DNA of 64,000 nt, from positions 87,855,463 to 87,919,462 of the forward strand of contig NC_090982.1 in NCBI RefSeq assembly GCF_040807025.1. The letters run 5' to 3'. The position numbers and the translations under genes were made by a program. Source of the DNA: Struthio camelus (lineage: Eukaryota > Chordata > Aves > Struthioniformes > Struthionidae). Below the pieces are notes generated by a model. It was not told the origin of the DNA. It saw only the letters and a program-made list of their open reading frames with translations, and did not search any database. Every line of letters starts with the position of its first letter. Position 1 is the first letter of the stretch. This document shows positions 46,121-58,310 of the stretch, piece by piece.

Positions 46121-47258
46121 CTGCTTCCTGTTAGTGTCACTTGAAATTTCAGACCTGATCCGTTCATCTTTACGGAAGGGTGAATTTTGCCCCTATTTGA
46201 CTGCAGAACACTGAAGTTTAATAATCATCAGGTGAACTTCTTGCAATGAAGTGCCTAACTCAAATTTTGTTGGGGTTGAGGGTGGGGGGAGACTGTCATT
46301 AAATTTGTACATGATCAAATTAGAATAGCAATAATGCCTTTGAAATAAGAAAATAATATATTTTCTACAGAACAAAATTTCTGGAATCTCCTTGGGGCAT
46401 GACCTGTTGGCCACTGCTGTCCTTTGGTAGTGCCGAATGGTGACACCATTAATGACCTTTTCTCACTGATTCTTGTCCTGTCTGGCAACTCTTTTCTGCG
46501 GCCCAAATGATTTTTTTCATAGTATCAGCAATATTTTACAGCCTTTGCAGAGAATAAGCCCACAGTCTAAAGGAGTGTTTCATGTGACAGAGCCTCCAGA
46601 TTCTACAGCAAATCCCTAAAAGAAACTGGCATCCTGGTGTCCTTAAGGTGGCTGTCAAGAACAACAAAGCTTTCTGAATTGGGCAGAGAAGATCACATAG
46701 CTCATGCGTTTGTAGGAGACACCCGGTCTTGGAAGTATGTAAAAGCATGTCCAATTTCCCTGATGGGAGTCTAGCTAACCTGGAAAAGAACAGAGTTCTC
46801 ATGCGTTGAGCTGTCTGCGGGGACTCTTCTTGGCAGCATGCCAGAACGTGGGCCATGGTTGGGTTTCCCTTTTCAGGCTTGTTTCCGCATTTCCCTTTTT
46901 CTTGAAACTCAGAATAGTTTGAGTAGGAAGATTTAGCCCTCTGTCTCATATCTGTGCTCATTTTAAAACAGCCTTACAGCAGTGTTCAGAACAAAAATAA
47001 AATTTTTGTCCCAAGCTCTCTCAGTCTAAGCTTCCAATCCTATCTAAAAAACTGAAAGTGTGAATTGCATTACCACGTCGCCTGAACTGAAATTACGAGT
47101 TTTACTGCTTCTTTCCATTAGCAAGTACGCAAACGTAACTTGTAACCTTGATTACAGGCAGCAGCATTTCAATGGACAAAAATATAAATGAAGCAGAAAC
47201 AAACAGAAAGGGGTTTGGGTTTTTTTTTTTAAATCCATTTTTTCTCCTCTTTGCGTAG

Positions 47259-47430
47259 GTTCCTAAAAATTAGCACTATGACTGATGGAGACTATGATTA
47301 TCTGATCAAACTCCTGGCCCTCGGAGACTCTGGGGTTGGAAAAACAACGTTCCTGTACAGATATACTGATAACAAATTTAATCCAAAATTCATCACGACA
47401 GTAGGGATAGATTTTCGGGAAAAACGAGTG
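47259..47430 (+). CDS. RAB27B: RAB27B first coding exon (residues 1-51)
   Basis: The acceptor TTGCGTAG (47251-47258) follows a T-rich tract. The exon has a 19-base leader, then ATG at 47278-47280, and ends at GTG (47430) before the donor GTAAGT. The coding part is 153 bases, so intron phase is 0. It encodes the GTP-binding P-loop and switch I. A reading starting at the TTG of 47251 would begin inside the splice acceptor and is not a real start. Confidence 0.96.
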
Positions 47431-50400
47431 GTAAGTTGTCTCAGACGAATAATGTCTGCTGTTTTTTTTTTCTTTTTTCTTCATTTTTACTGAGGACAAA
47501 TTGTATGTAAATACATACTGCTTCTCTTATTGTAGGATGTAGCACGTGTTGATAATGCTTTTCCTGGTCTAGGTTTTGGCTCAAACAAGTCATAATTAAG
47601 AACTGGGTAAAAGGGAAAGATGCCATTATCCTTATGCTGTTGTTTGAGGGTGCACTGGTTTGTTATATGTTGTTATTAAAGGATCTTTCCGAGAGCAGAG
47701 TTGCACAGTGCTAGCGAATGAGATCTGTTTGAGACTAAAAATAACCCTCGCCCCAAAACTCATAATTAAATAGAAAAGATGCAAACCAGTAGAAGTGCAG
47801 AGGCTTCAACTTATTTCCAGACCACACAGCACGCTAGTGAAGGAACTAGAAATAGTTGAACTAAAAATTCAACTTTCTAATAGTCACAACTGTGCTTTGC
47901 TGAAACTGTAAAAGCGTAATAAATCGAAGATATGAGACCCTGGACAGTGATTTTAGACATTTCCTTGGTGAAAGTTGTAAATACTTCCCCAGTTCAAAGA
48001 CGGGGACCTGTTTAAATTTGCTGCTTTTTACCTTAGGTGAAATACTTCAAGAGTTTTGCATGAAAAGCGTTTGTAAGTCTTGACAATCCAGAGGGGACTA
48101 ACTGGCATAGGAGCCGCTGCTTATCGAGAGTTTTTCAGCCTGGCGAGGGGGATGTGTTAAAAGCTAATCCTTTGACCCGAGAAAAGCTCTGCAGTTCTGA
48201 CAAAACTTTATGCTGTTTGCTTTGAACAAAACTAAGCGCTTTTCAGCCCTTCGTCAGGTTAATGCAAGACCTAAAAGTCATTCGCGATATTTGTTATTAA
48301 AATATTTCCCAGTTTCGAAATAGCTGACTGAAAGCAAATGTCTTGGCAATATCAACCCGCCTGGGGGGGGTTCAGGTGTAATTTGTGCATGCCTTGGTCC
48401 CCTGCTTGAACCGGGTCAGCGTATCTGCGTGCGCTCTGGTCAGGGCGCTCTCTAGGGGTGGTGGGGTCCCTAGGGAACCTGACAATTGCAACGCGATGGT
48501 TGTAGCTCTGCAGTACTAGAAAATTCATCCTTAGGCCTTAGGTAGAGTGCAAGAACCTCAGATCTGGATTTTATCTTAAATTCCCCAGAGTCGGCATTAG
48601 GTAAGTTCAGGCCAGTTAAATGTGATGCACAAGTCGGAATCTGGTTCGTTCTCCTCCCTGTTAGATTCCACTGAGGTAATAAGAGTAGAATATTAACGCT
48701 TATTTTTATCGCGAAGAAATGTCTGAACGTGCAAATTGCTCTTTCTCTGACTGCTCAGAGGCTCATTAAAGTGCTCTGAACGGCGACGCTGGATTCAGTC
48801 GAGAGGGCTGAACTTTTCTGCTAAAGATTGCAGTCAGATTTCTGCAGTAACTCTTCCGTTACAATATGTTTTTGGGGTAGGATGTTTTATAAGGGTAGGC
48901 GAAACTATGTCTTACGTGAAATTACCAGCTTTGAAACATCTTGAAGGTCTGTTGGAATAAACTATCTCTTAAGAAAGAGATTTTAAAGGTTAAATGTGTG
49001 GTTTTCTGTTGTATAAGAGTCACTTTAAAAAGTGACCTTATCTGATTCCCTGTTTATGTTGCGAAATATTACAGGAAGATGCTCCAGCAAACCTATTTAA
49101 TTTACAAAACTCGGTGTGGTTGATCCATTTCTTCATATCTGATTTTGAGATCTGGCACTTGCCCCAAAGGAAGGAAAAGTGAGTTGCAGTCAGAAGCTAC
49201 ATGCTGAAATTATGACAATTTAAACAAGTCTATAGAACCATAGAATAATTTAGGTTGGAAAGGACTTCCAGAAGTCGTCTAATCCAATGCCCAGTTAATA
49301 CTGATTTGTTTGTGCAGGATAACTAAATGCTGTATTTTACAGCCCAGGGAGGGCAGGGAAGGCCTGCAGAGCCTCTGGATAAAGCCATGTCCATAAAATC
49401 CATGTTGTCTTGATCTAAATGCCAAGATCTATGTTTACCTGCTTGTAAAAGTTGCTAAGAATCTGCTAAGTGAGCCCAGATAACAAAAACGGATCATATT
49501 TGTTTTTCTCCCACTGACTTTAAGTATATCAGTTAGTTTACACACCGTTTCTTTTTTGATAACGAATTGAGCCCCAGCAAAAGTGCCATTGGTTAAGCAC
49601 TATGAGTTTGCAATCCCAGTTAGTAAGGAGGTCGTTAATGTTGAACAGGAATTAATGAGGAAAAAAAATATTTCTTTGTAGTAGAGGTTAATCCTGGCAG
49701 CCACCTATAAAATTCATAAGAACAGCAATGAAGTTGCATGTAGAAAGCTTGCTCAGCCCACTGGTGTACCAACTTTTACAGAGTTGGATCTCATTTGAAG
49801 TACTGAATATGGCCAAGTTATCTTTAAAGAGCCACTTTCACAGACGTTTCATGTGGCTTCTGGGTTTTTAAATGTTATTACAAGCCTTCCTCTGAAGTGG
49901 CTTTTAGTAGTAAGAATCAGCTTTAAGTTAAGGACTGAACTTTTTCCGCTTGTTGCTTAGTTCTTGCACAAAGACTATGATGCGAGCGACGGATTTCAGG
50001 ATCAGCTCTGCTGTTTTACTGATTTGACTCTCTTTTTTAGGTATACAATAGCAGAGGACCAAATGGATCTCCGGGAAAAGCCTTTAAGGTACATCTCCAG
50101 CTTTGGGACACAGCCGGACAGGAAAGGTAATGAGTTCAGCAATTCTGAACAGTTCATTGGAAATCAACTTTTTTGCATTTCTAAATAAACCATTAACCTG
50201 CTGAGGGGGAATAAAACTCAAAAATCTTGTTATTTTGGGACAACAAACATATACGTCAGAAATCACGTTTTTCGGGCACGGCTTTGGTGCAGTGATCAGA
50301 GAATCTCCAAGAACAGGACAGGAAGGAATTAAAAGAAGTCTGTTGCCTGCCTCAGCACAGCACAGCCCTCATTTCTGGCATACACGGGGTTCACTGGGGT

Positions 50401-53400
50401 TTTTTGTTTTGTACTATTTTTTGGCTTCCTAATATGTTGTTAATATCCTCTAGAAGAGACTGTATAATTTACCTAATTATCCTATTCTTGTGGTTTTTTG
50501 ATCCTATTAGTTTGTAAAAGGAGAACTGTGTATACTGCTTTCTTTAGTTTCCCTTGGCAGTTCTGTACCATCAAACGCACTGACTTTTGCTCTCATAGTG
50601 TGTTTGGTTGTCCCACGTTAGTCCTGATGTCGTCCGTCGACAGGAGACTTAAATGCAGTTCGCATCTCCTTGCGGTGCGTTAGTGACTGAAGAGTGGCAG
50701 ACTAAAGCATTCATGCAAAGTCTAATTTGCACAGGTTTGTGACCTTTTGGTGACAAACAAAGTTGTAGTTTCACGGACTGTAGTTTCATCCAGTTTCATG
50801 GCTTTGTAAAAAGCCTGTAAATCATGTAATTGTGAACGTACGCTTATTAAACGTTTCGTTCAGGTCTGCTTACAGAGTGCACACGTACCCTGTAAATAAG
50901 GTTACCTTCCCCTGTTAGCTGGGCTTCCCACTGAGCAATCAAAAACACGAGAGTAGCCAGCTACTCTTCCTTTGCGGTTGTCTTTAATACTTGCTGTATT
51001 AGGCAATGTGCATCCATCAACTAAGTGTGTGTCATCTCAGCAGTTGAAACCGCTTCTGTCACTGTGGCCTGTGATGCATTAAATGCTTCTGCATCTTTTT
51101 TCTTTTCTAAACTTTTTTTGACTCTGTGATTTTTTTTTTTTCCAGTTAAATCAGACAGGCAGAATTTGAAGCAATAGGTTAGTCACCAGCAGTGTTTATA
51201 TTCTCACATATGAGCTTCCTCTGGTAGATTACTAACACCCTCTGATTAAGAACTATCGACTGATGTGATACATCATAGCTAAGATGAAGGTCATGGATTT
51301 TGCTTCCATGGGAGCATATGTCCACTAAATCATACAGACTCTTTCTATTTCAAGATATTTTTAATGGAATTTTTGCACAAATGATTCAGAATAGCTTTAC
51401 GCCATCTCTCAGTCTCCTTTATTCAATTAAGACTTGCCAAAAATATGTTTACCCAGAACTTTAGAGCACCGTTTGTATTAATACAGCTATCTTTTCCTTT
51501 CTTTTTTTTCCCCTCTTCCTTCAGATTTCGAAGTCTTACCACAGCATTTTTCAGAGATGCGATGGGCTTTTTACTGATGTTTGATCTCACCAGTCAACAG
51601 AGCTTCTTAAATGTCAGAAATTGGATGAGTAAGTAGAACTGTAGAGCTTGCCTATATGGGTTGACTTGAAGCTTTCTTGTGTATTTTAGGCTTCTAGGTG
51701 TCATTATGCCTGTCATTGTTTGTGAACTGAAAAACATTCAAAGAAAGTAGTTGTTATGTCTTGTGTAGCCATAAATGAGGTACTTGCAGCCTGTGTGCTG
51801 CAAAACATATTTGTTCTTGACTGGGTTTTGGGATGCCTGTGATTTTGTTGTTTTTGCATGCACCACTGAAACCAAAAGTCTGCCCTAGATGGAAGGATGT
51901 GCATTTTGCCTGGAGCGTTGTACCTTCTTATTACTTATTTGGGCTACACCGAATTGTCATGGACAAGGAAGGCCTGTGACTTAGGGCAAAAGCTTCATCA
52001 AGTTTGAAAGATGCACACCCTTTCTTTCCATGGTATATTATTTTGGGCATGTACCTGGTAATCTTGTTTGGATTCGGTACAACCGATTAAATCTGTTGAA
52101 AACTTTTTTTCACTTCCTTGGGCATACCCCATATTTTAGTTAATATACAGGAGCTTGGAAACTCACAGAATCACAGAACGGTTGAGGCTGGAGGGGACCT
52201 CTGGAGATCATCTAGTCCAACCTCCCTGCTCAAGCAGGGTCCTCTAGAGCATATTGCACAGGTTCACATCCAGGCGAGTTTTGAATATCTCCAGGGAAGG
52301 AGACTCCACAACCCCTCTGGGCAACCTGCTCCAGTGCTCAGTCACCCTCACAGGAAAGAAGTTTTTCCTCATGTTCAGATGGAACTTCCTGTGTTTCAGC
52401 TTGTGCCCGTTGCCTCTTGTCCTGTCGCTGGGCACCACGGAGAAGAGTCTGGCCCCATCCTCTCGACACCTTCCCTTCAGATACTTGTACACATGTACTC
52501 TTGATATTGCTGTTAGTTTTATGGTGTGTTTTCTATTAGTAAAGCAGGATGTGATTTCTTCCTGTCTGCCTTGAGGTTTAATTAAAGTTGGACGTTGAGG
52601 TTTTTGTTTGGAAGTCTGCACAAAGTTGGCTTTCAGACTCTGAGCAACCAAACGTATTGTGACCCTTAGCAAGGCTAACGCCACTTCCAGAGAGCTCCGG
52701 CCAAAAGTACTGCCCACAGTACTTGTGCCTGGATCTTCAACTGGGAAAAACTGTGTTTAAACCAATGAGTAGGCCCAAGAGAAAAAAGCATCAGAAGATT
52801 TTGTCACAAACTTCTAAAGAAATGCGTTTGTAGCAGATGTGGAATATTTTATTTTATCCCTCCACAGTGTCCCTGTGGATCTTGCTGAATAAGAGAGTTC
52901 TGGTTGGTGGAGGTTTTCGGGGAGGTTTGGCGGGAGGGTGCAGTCCTTTTTCTCTTTTTTTCTTTACTGGGTGAAGAGGAGGAAAGAGGATTGTTTCCGG
53001 TACCTCTAATTAATTTGTCAACAATCTTAGGCTCTGAGGCATTTCCAGCATTCTCTAAACTCCAGTTTGTTTTTCCTTCTAGGTCAGCTGCAAGCCAATG
53101 CGTATTGTGAGAATCCAGATATAGTGTTGATTGGTAATAAAGCTGATTTATCAGACCAAAGGGAGGTAAATGAAAGGCAAGCAAAAGACCTGGCGGACAA
53201 ATATGGGTGAGCAAATTATGACAGAGGCTAAATTTAGTTAATAACTGTGGTAAGTGTAGGGGATAACTTGCCAAAGACAGTTGCAAGTATACTTATAAAC
53301 TGTTAAGATTTGTAGGTGTTGCAGTATCATGAATGTATCTCCTATAGTGATATCCAACCTGTCACACTTTCAGATCAACCTATTTGAATAGGAAATAGGT

Positions 53401-55673
53401 AGAAGACGAAGACACCGTGTAATATTTTTACTAAAATATTACAGCATGAATAATATGACTGAAATGAAGCACTCTTATTAGAAAGCTAGTCTTGGGATGT
53501 TGGCTTGCCCTGAGAACATAGGAGAGAGTATTCCAAGGGCAAGTGCACACAGGAGTGTGTGCACATTTCTTTGCAGCATTATCACTTACAGGCTGTCCTG
53601 TTACTGCATGAATTGGCCGTGTATTGTAGTTAGTAAATAGTGCTGTCTCCTTACGTGGGCAAAAATAATGTATTTTTTTGCTTTAATCACCATTGTTAGA
53701 CAGGGGGGATTGCTCACGGAGGATGGGGCCAGCTGCGTAAGACTGCCTGAGAGACTGTGAGGAGTAATAAGCAAATCAGACTTAAGAGTATTAAAGTAAG
53801 ATTTTTCTACAGGCAGGTAAGGAGGACAGGGACGCTGAGAAGTTAGCTTGCGCCAGTTCATGTGCTGGAAGTGCTGGAGCAATCGGTAGTCCTCTCTGCT
53901 AAAAAAGAAGAATTAGAAGGCACTCCTTTGGATTCAGATGGGATTTCGGAATGGAAACAGCTACAGCTACAGCTAAGTTGTGCTTATAAATAGACAGATT
54001 CTCACTGAGGGCTAAATAGCAAAAGCTGTACCTAGCTGCTAAATAGCAGATTAGTTCTGGTGAACTTAAATTTAAGCGAGCTTTGTTTCACCAGCCAGTG
54101 AATCAGCTGAAACCAACAAGCAAAACCGTCAAACGTCCAGATCACGATGGCACGATACAGGAAAAATGACCGTGGCTGTAAAATAGTGGACATAAATGGC
54201 TTGTATAGCCTGTGCGGGCTTTCAAGTTGTGTTTTGGCAGAGGTTCTTTATAGGGAGCAGAGTTCGGAGTGTGCAGGGAAGAACCGGAGCTGGGTAGGTT
54301 CTCATATATCGAGAATGAATAAAGCTTGGTGTGTTTTTGGAACAGGCAAATGCTGGCATTTATACTAGGCTGAGTGGTACTGAAGGTGCAAGTGAGAGAT
54401 CTGCAGGAACTGCAGATTGTGGCGTGCGGACTAATTTATATTGGGAAGTATATCTTTACTCGGACACGTGGTTGGGCTCTAGGTGAGCTGAAGCACTCAA
54501 GCGTCTGGCTGCGTTTTATTGCTCCACTAGAGCCGGCACTGAGCGTTAAGATTTCATGCTTGCTAAAGTTGAGAGGCATAAAGAATAACAGGCAGGTGAC
54601 ACTAATGTGATGTCACTGTGTTACTGCTCCAGTTCTATCGTGAAACAAAATTAGTAGAAACAGAAGGATTTTCTGTTTGGTTTTGGAAGGCCGCTGCAAC
54701 GAGCAGGAGCCTGGAAAAACTTGCATGTGAGAGCTTAAGCTGATTTGAAAAGATTCTGTTATCTGGAGAGTATCTGAGAAAGGTGTGAAAGCTGTACTTA
54801 AATGTTTACATTCACCTCTTCATTAAAATAAGAAGGCCTCAATTTTAAATCTGTTGGAGTAACTTGCCTATGGAAATTGCTGATACAGGAAGAAAGAATT
54901 AATAGATCTTGATGTTCTCCTCAATACCTGGGCCAAACACTCCACCTTGTATGTGGAAAAGAACTCTCCCTGTTCCGAGTAGGGCAACAGTTATCCTTTC
55001 TTTATTCATCCACTGTGGTTCAGGCTGTTACGTAACTATCTGTTGAAAGACTTGCTGTAATTTTTTTCTAAATATTTTGATAAGTATTCCTGTTGGACAA
55101 GCCCTACAGGTCTGCAATGATAAAGTACACTCCATGGCCGCTGAAATTTTCTATAAATGCAGACCTAGGTTTCACTTCCCAGGAGACCTTCTGATTTCCT
55201 GCAGGGTTTTTCCAGCTATTTTTTCACTATGCAAAGTCAAAATGCTAGGACAAACTTTGCAATTTAATGTGGCTTTTTAGTATTTATATCCTGATATTAC
55301 CCTGTAACAAGAACAGGAGTTTTGGCTCTGCCCAGAGGGAAATAGAATCCAGACAAACCAGAAGTCCACATCTGTCAAATTCCTTTCATTAATTATCAGT
55401 AATAACATCACTGATATTACAGAGAGTTCAGTCTCAATCGTTTTAAAAATTCTTCCCAACAAACCTTTTCATTTTCACTGTAGCATACCATACTTTGAAA
55501 CGAGTGCTGCTACTGGACAAAACGTGGAGAAGGCTGTGGACACTCTCCTGGACTTGATAATGAAACGCATGGAGCAGTGCGTGGACAAGACACAAGTCTC
55601 TGACACCGCCAATGGAGGAAGCTCAGGAAAGCTAGATTCGGCAAAACCGGAGGAGAAAAAGTGTGCCTGCTAA
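47278..55673 (+). CDS. RAB27B: Ras-related protein Rab-27B (five coding exons)
   Basis: RAB27B is a small GTPase that, when GTP-bound, recruits Slp/Slac2/Munc13-4 effectors to dock secretory granules, lysosome-related organelles and exosome-producing compartments at the plasma membrane. Joining 47278-47430, 50041-50126, 51525-51628, 53083-53206 and 55484-55673 gives 657 bases, 218 residues plus stop, the same length as human RAB27B. Visible motifs are the P-loop GDSGVGKT (residues 16-23), switch I with ITTVG, the G3 motif WDTAGQE (73-79, with Gln78), NKAD (133-136), ETSA (161-164), and a C-terminal CAC double-geranylgeranylation signal. RAB27B rather than RAB27A is chosen because it reads [13 protein letters not shown] near the start, [18 protein letters not shown] and QANAYCENP. 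Reading frame is kept across all four internal introns. The ATG lies 19 bases after the acceptor; the leader exon is elsewhere. The hypervariable tail (about 192-215) differs most from the human protein, as is usual. Confidence 0.97.
47431..50040 (+). other. RAB27B intron between coding exons 1 and 2
   Basis: The intron has GT/AG borders and is 2610 bases long. Apart from the CR1 remnant at 49232-49294 I see no repeat or exon-like element. A T-rich stretch follows the donor at 47461-47488. Confidence 0.9.
49232..49294 (-). repeat. Short CR1 3'-end remnant in RAB27B intron 2
   Basis: The string ATAGAACCATAGAATAATTT followed by AGGTTGGAAAGGACTTCCAG and TCTAATCCAATGCCCAG is the antisense of a CR1 terminus. 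Only about 60 bases remain. Confidence 0.75.
50041..50126 (+). CDS. RAB27B: RAB27B second coding exon (residues 52-80)
   Basis: The acceptor CTTTTTTAG ends at 50040 and the donor GTAATG begins at 50127. The exon is 86 bases and begins VYNSRGPNG, the Rab27-specific insertion loop. It then encodes the beta strand [11 protein letters not shown] that carries the catalytic Gln78. Arg80 is split by the following intron. Human RAB27B has Ala-Gln where this sequence has Ser-Arg in the loop. Confidence 0.96.
50127..51524 (+). other. RAB27B intron between coding exons 2 and 3
   Basis: The intron has GT/AG borders and is 1398 bases long. It ends in a strong C/T-rich tract (51491-51522). No gene or transposon was recognised inside it. 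Confidence 0.9.
51525..51628 (+). CDS. RAB27B: RAB27B third coding exon (residues 80-115)
   Basis: The acceptor CCTTCAG ends at 51524 and the donor GTAAGT begins at 51629. The 104-base exon encodes switch II ([16 protein letters not shown]) and the helix and strand that follow, up to NWM. Ser115 is completed by the next exon. This segment is almost invariant in the Rab27 family. Confidence 0.96.
52164..52495 (-). repeat. CR1 LINE 3'-end fragment in RAB27B intron, minus orientation
   Basis: The segment begins TCACAGAATCACAGAACGG and runs about 330 bases into the CR1 3' part, through CTCAAGCAGGGTCCTCTAGA, CTCAGTCACCCTCACAGGAA, TTTCCTCATGTTCAGATGG and CTTGTCCTGTCGCTGGGCAC. The part at 52194-52257 is the exact reverse complement of 41286-41349. 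It lies in the intron after coding exon 3 (51629-53082), opposite in orientation to the intron-1 copy. Confidence 0.95.
53083..53206 (+). CDS. RAB27B: RAB27B fourth coding exon (residues 115-156)
   Basis: The acceptor CTTCTAG ends at 53082 and the donor GTGAGC begins at 53207. The 124-base exon carries [15 protein letters not shown], the guanine-specificity motif NKAD (133-136) and the helix ending ADKYG. Gly156 is split by the intron. Confidence 0.96.
53207..55483 (+). other. RAB27B intron before the last coding exon
   Basis: The intron has GT/AG borders and is 2277 bases long. I saw no transposon, RNA gene or additional exon. The polypyrimidine tract before the acceptor is at 55465-55480. 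Confidence 0.9.
55484..55673 (+). CDS. RAB27B: RAB27B last coding exon (residues 156-218)
   Basis: The acceptor TTTCACTGTAG ends at 55483; the stop TAA is at 55671-55673. The exon encodes [18 protein letters not shown], the last helix [11 protein letters not shown], the variable linker and the CAC terminus recognised by Rab geranylgeranyl transferase. Both cysteines needed for double prenylation are present (216 and 218). The middle residue is Ala, where human RAB27B has Ile. Confidence 0.96.
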
Positions 55674-57730
55674 ACTTCACCTCTAAACTGTGAGAGCCAA
55701 TCAAAATATTTCATCAGAAAACGGTTGACCTACCACCAAATCCAAACCTGCTCTGTTGAGCCATGCACAGAAGCAAAGTTGCATTGTTTTATTGGGATTG
55801 TGCTTTTTTTTTTCCTCCAAAGAACTGATTTAAAAACTAAAACCTGTGTCTCAGTGAGGCTCTTGTGATGAAATAATTCTTCCTGATAGGTGCCATTTTC
55901 ATGGAAAATTCTCCCCCATTTGCTTCCCCTCCCCACTCCCTTCCCCTCTCATCTTTATTTTAGATGTGATCGGGATGCCGCATAGAGGAAAGTAGCTTTA
56001 TTTTTTTAAAAAAAAGGAGGGAAAGAACCTATTGTCTATATAAACTGGTTATAGAAATTAAAGTGGAAGTGGGTGGTTTTCTAGGCCTGTGCCATTTTTC
56101 CACAGATTCCCGTTTCTTTATAATTCTTAATCTATATCAGGGACCACGCATTTTCTAAGGCAGAGATACAAAAGATTGTATGTATGTGGCCTATTAAGAA
56201 AAACTTTATTACTTGCACAGAGTAAGCAATGCTGTGAATCTGTCCTGACTGAATCACTGATAAGTTGGTTAGTTAGGGGTGGGGGGGGGGGTGTCTTTTG
56301 GGTTGGGCGGGGAGGAAGAAGGGGATTTAATTTTTAACAAATGAATCAGGGAATTGTGCAACATCGCTTGTGTTGCCAGTAATCCAAGCAGGGATTGGAG
56401 AGTTACAGGAAAAAGTATTGAGAGGAATTCTCACGCTGCAGGGACAGTTTAAAAAGAAAAGAGCATAATCTATGGAAAAAGAGAAAAGCTGTATTTTGTG
56501 AAGCATCTTCTGAATCACCGGAAGCAAAAAAAATTTTTTCTCCCGTCTCCCACCTAAGGAAACCATCCTTTTTGGTTTTTTTTCCTTCAAATAACTGCAT
56601 ATCCCAGGTGGGACAGGGGAAAGAACTGGTGAACGTTTGCACTGTCTGAAAGCAAACTGCAGATTTCGTCGTGCCGGGGGAATCCCTAAGAAGTTCCTCC
56701 CTGTGGTTGTGTTGGGGCCTCGGCTCATTCAGGTTTTCAACAGAGAGAAGCTTTCTCATATTCTCTACAACATGGAAAAATGGTGAAGTGGGGACTTGGA
56801 ACGACAGGCTTCCACAACATGCCTGACGCTGGGTGAAAACGTATTGCGGAAGTCTGCAGCTATTTCAGAGGAATGGATAAAAAATATGCTACAGTAGAAA
56901 GGTAAAACGTGAAGGATTTCTTTTACAGATGAAAGCAACATCAAATGAAACAGCAAATCGCTCATTACAAGCAAAGACAAGTAGAGGCAAAATTAAAGAA
57001 AAATACTATATTTTTTAATTTGGTTTCAAAAATTATCCATATTTTAGCATATTGATTAGTCTACCCTGTCCTATCTTGTAGAATAGCAGTTCTGCTTATA
57101 TGGAGCTGGTAGTTCAGGGTGTATTAGTGTTTAATGTGCTTTAAGCTACTGTCACTTGGAAGGGAGCAGACTGGGAGAAAGAATGACTCTGTTAAAAAGT
57201 CAAGTTAAATTGGTTGGGTTGGCAGGACTGTAGACTTTCAGTTGTTTAAATGTAAAGCTCCGTAATGTTTTCAGCTTTGATTGATTCAGAATTGCAAACT
57301 TGATGAACAGCAAGCTCATAAAATGATCAGATGCTTCCCAGAAATTGAGAATTTACCAGCTACTTTGGTGAAAGAGCAACAGATTTTCTGCCCAGATCAT
57401 AAAAGGACGTTTGCTTGATGATTTGGCATGTTAACAGCACAGATGGTACATCCATAGGAGCAGGCTCGTTGGGCGAGTAACCCAGTAGCCACAGTTACTG
57501 TACCAGGACAGAGATCTGGCTTGCAGACTGTAAAGATGATATAACTGATAGGTTATACTTAAGGGCTACATATCAGGAATACTATACAACCAGCTGTACT
57601 ACACGACCTTTTATAGCCCGTAAAAAGCCCTAGCACCTCAAGAGATGCAAAAGCTACTGCGGCAGTCCGTAGGTGATTTCCCAGGCAGAAGGTGTAAGTA
57701 GACTGAAGTCCAAGCAGTGATGCTCAGACA

Positions 57731-57769
57731 GGTCCCTTACAATTACCTGAGATGTGTAGGTAAGGGACC
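57731..57769 (+). repeat. 10 bp inverted repeat in the RAB27B 3' UTR
   Basis: GGTCCCTTAC (57731-57740) pairs exactly with GTAAGGGACC (57760-57769) across a 19-base spacer, which itself holds part of a TTACC/GGTAA echo. In RNA this gives a compact hairpin. The role is unknown. Confidence 0.8.
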
Positions 57770-58310
57770 GGAAGTTTGGGGTTTTTTCTGAAGTGAAGTT
57801 GTATTCTTTTTTTAATGTGTAGCATCTAACCTACGCATAATTTTTTTAAAAAATACTCCCTTTGTAGTATCTCTTGAATTCATGAAAATAATGATCTGAG
57901 ATTTTGCTGTCTCACTTTCAAAGAAATCTCTCGTTTCGTGGCATCAGGTTTTTGTCCACTGAGCAAGAGTGAAAGAGGTTGCTAAGAACACTAACGTGTT
58001 GCCAGTCAACAAAAAAATGTATTTCCCAAAGCCGCCTAAGTATAGCTTGTCCAGAAGCCTTTACGAAGCTTAAACTGATCTCGGTAGCTTCAGCAGTAGC
58101 CAGATGATTCATATAAAGGTGTGGAGAACCCTGAACCTGGCACTGTTTCAAAGCACCTTGAAGAAGCTCAGCTGCTTCCATTTATCCCAGCGGCTGCCGG
58201 GGCCTGGGAAGCTGCCGAAGGGCAGAATTTGGAAGATGCCACGTTGTGTATTGATGTCTTGGGCTTCGCAGTCATTTAAGCTTCTGCTTTCATTTTATGA
58301 AAGATTGACC

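Larger units (their letters stand above)
29754..47258 (+). other. Inferred RAB27B intron 1 (about 17.5 kb)
   Basis: This is the interval between the candidate exon-1 donor and the clear acceptor TTGCGTAG at 47251-47258. No recognisable coding exon lies in it. It holds low-complexity G, C, T and A runs after the CpG island, an old CR1 (32.9 kb), a T-rich tract (38.7 kb), a young CR1 (41.1 kb) and an LTR-like segment (45.4-46.1 kb), each listed separately. Long T and G homopolymers are frequent on the plus strand (for example 36411-36430, 37497-37507, 37912-37934). The upstream limit depends on the unproved first exon. Confidence 0.45.

Noticed and set aside
47251..47493. 80-codon reading that includes the first RAB27B coding exon
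   Set aside because: It starts at TTG inside the splice acceptor and runs through the donor into the intron; the real exon is 47259-47430 with ATG at 47278.
52118..52717. Open frames on both strands at 52.1-52.7 kb
   Set aside because: They translate the CR1 fragment (52164-52495) and its flanks, not a separate gene.
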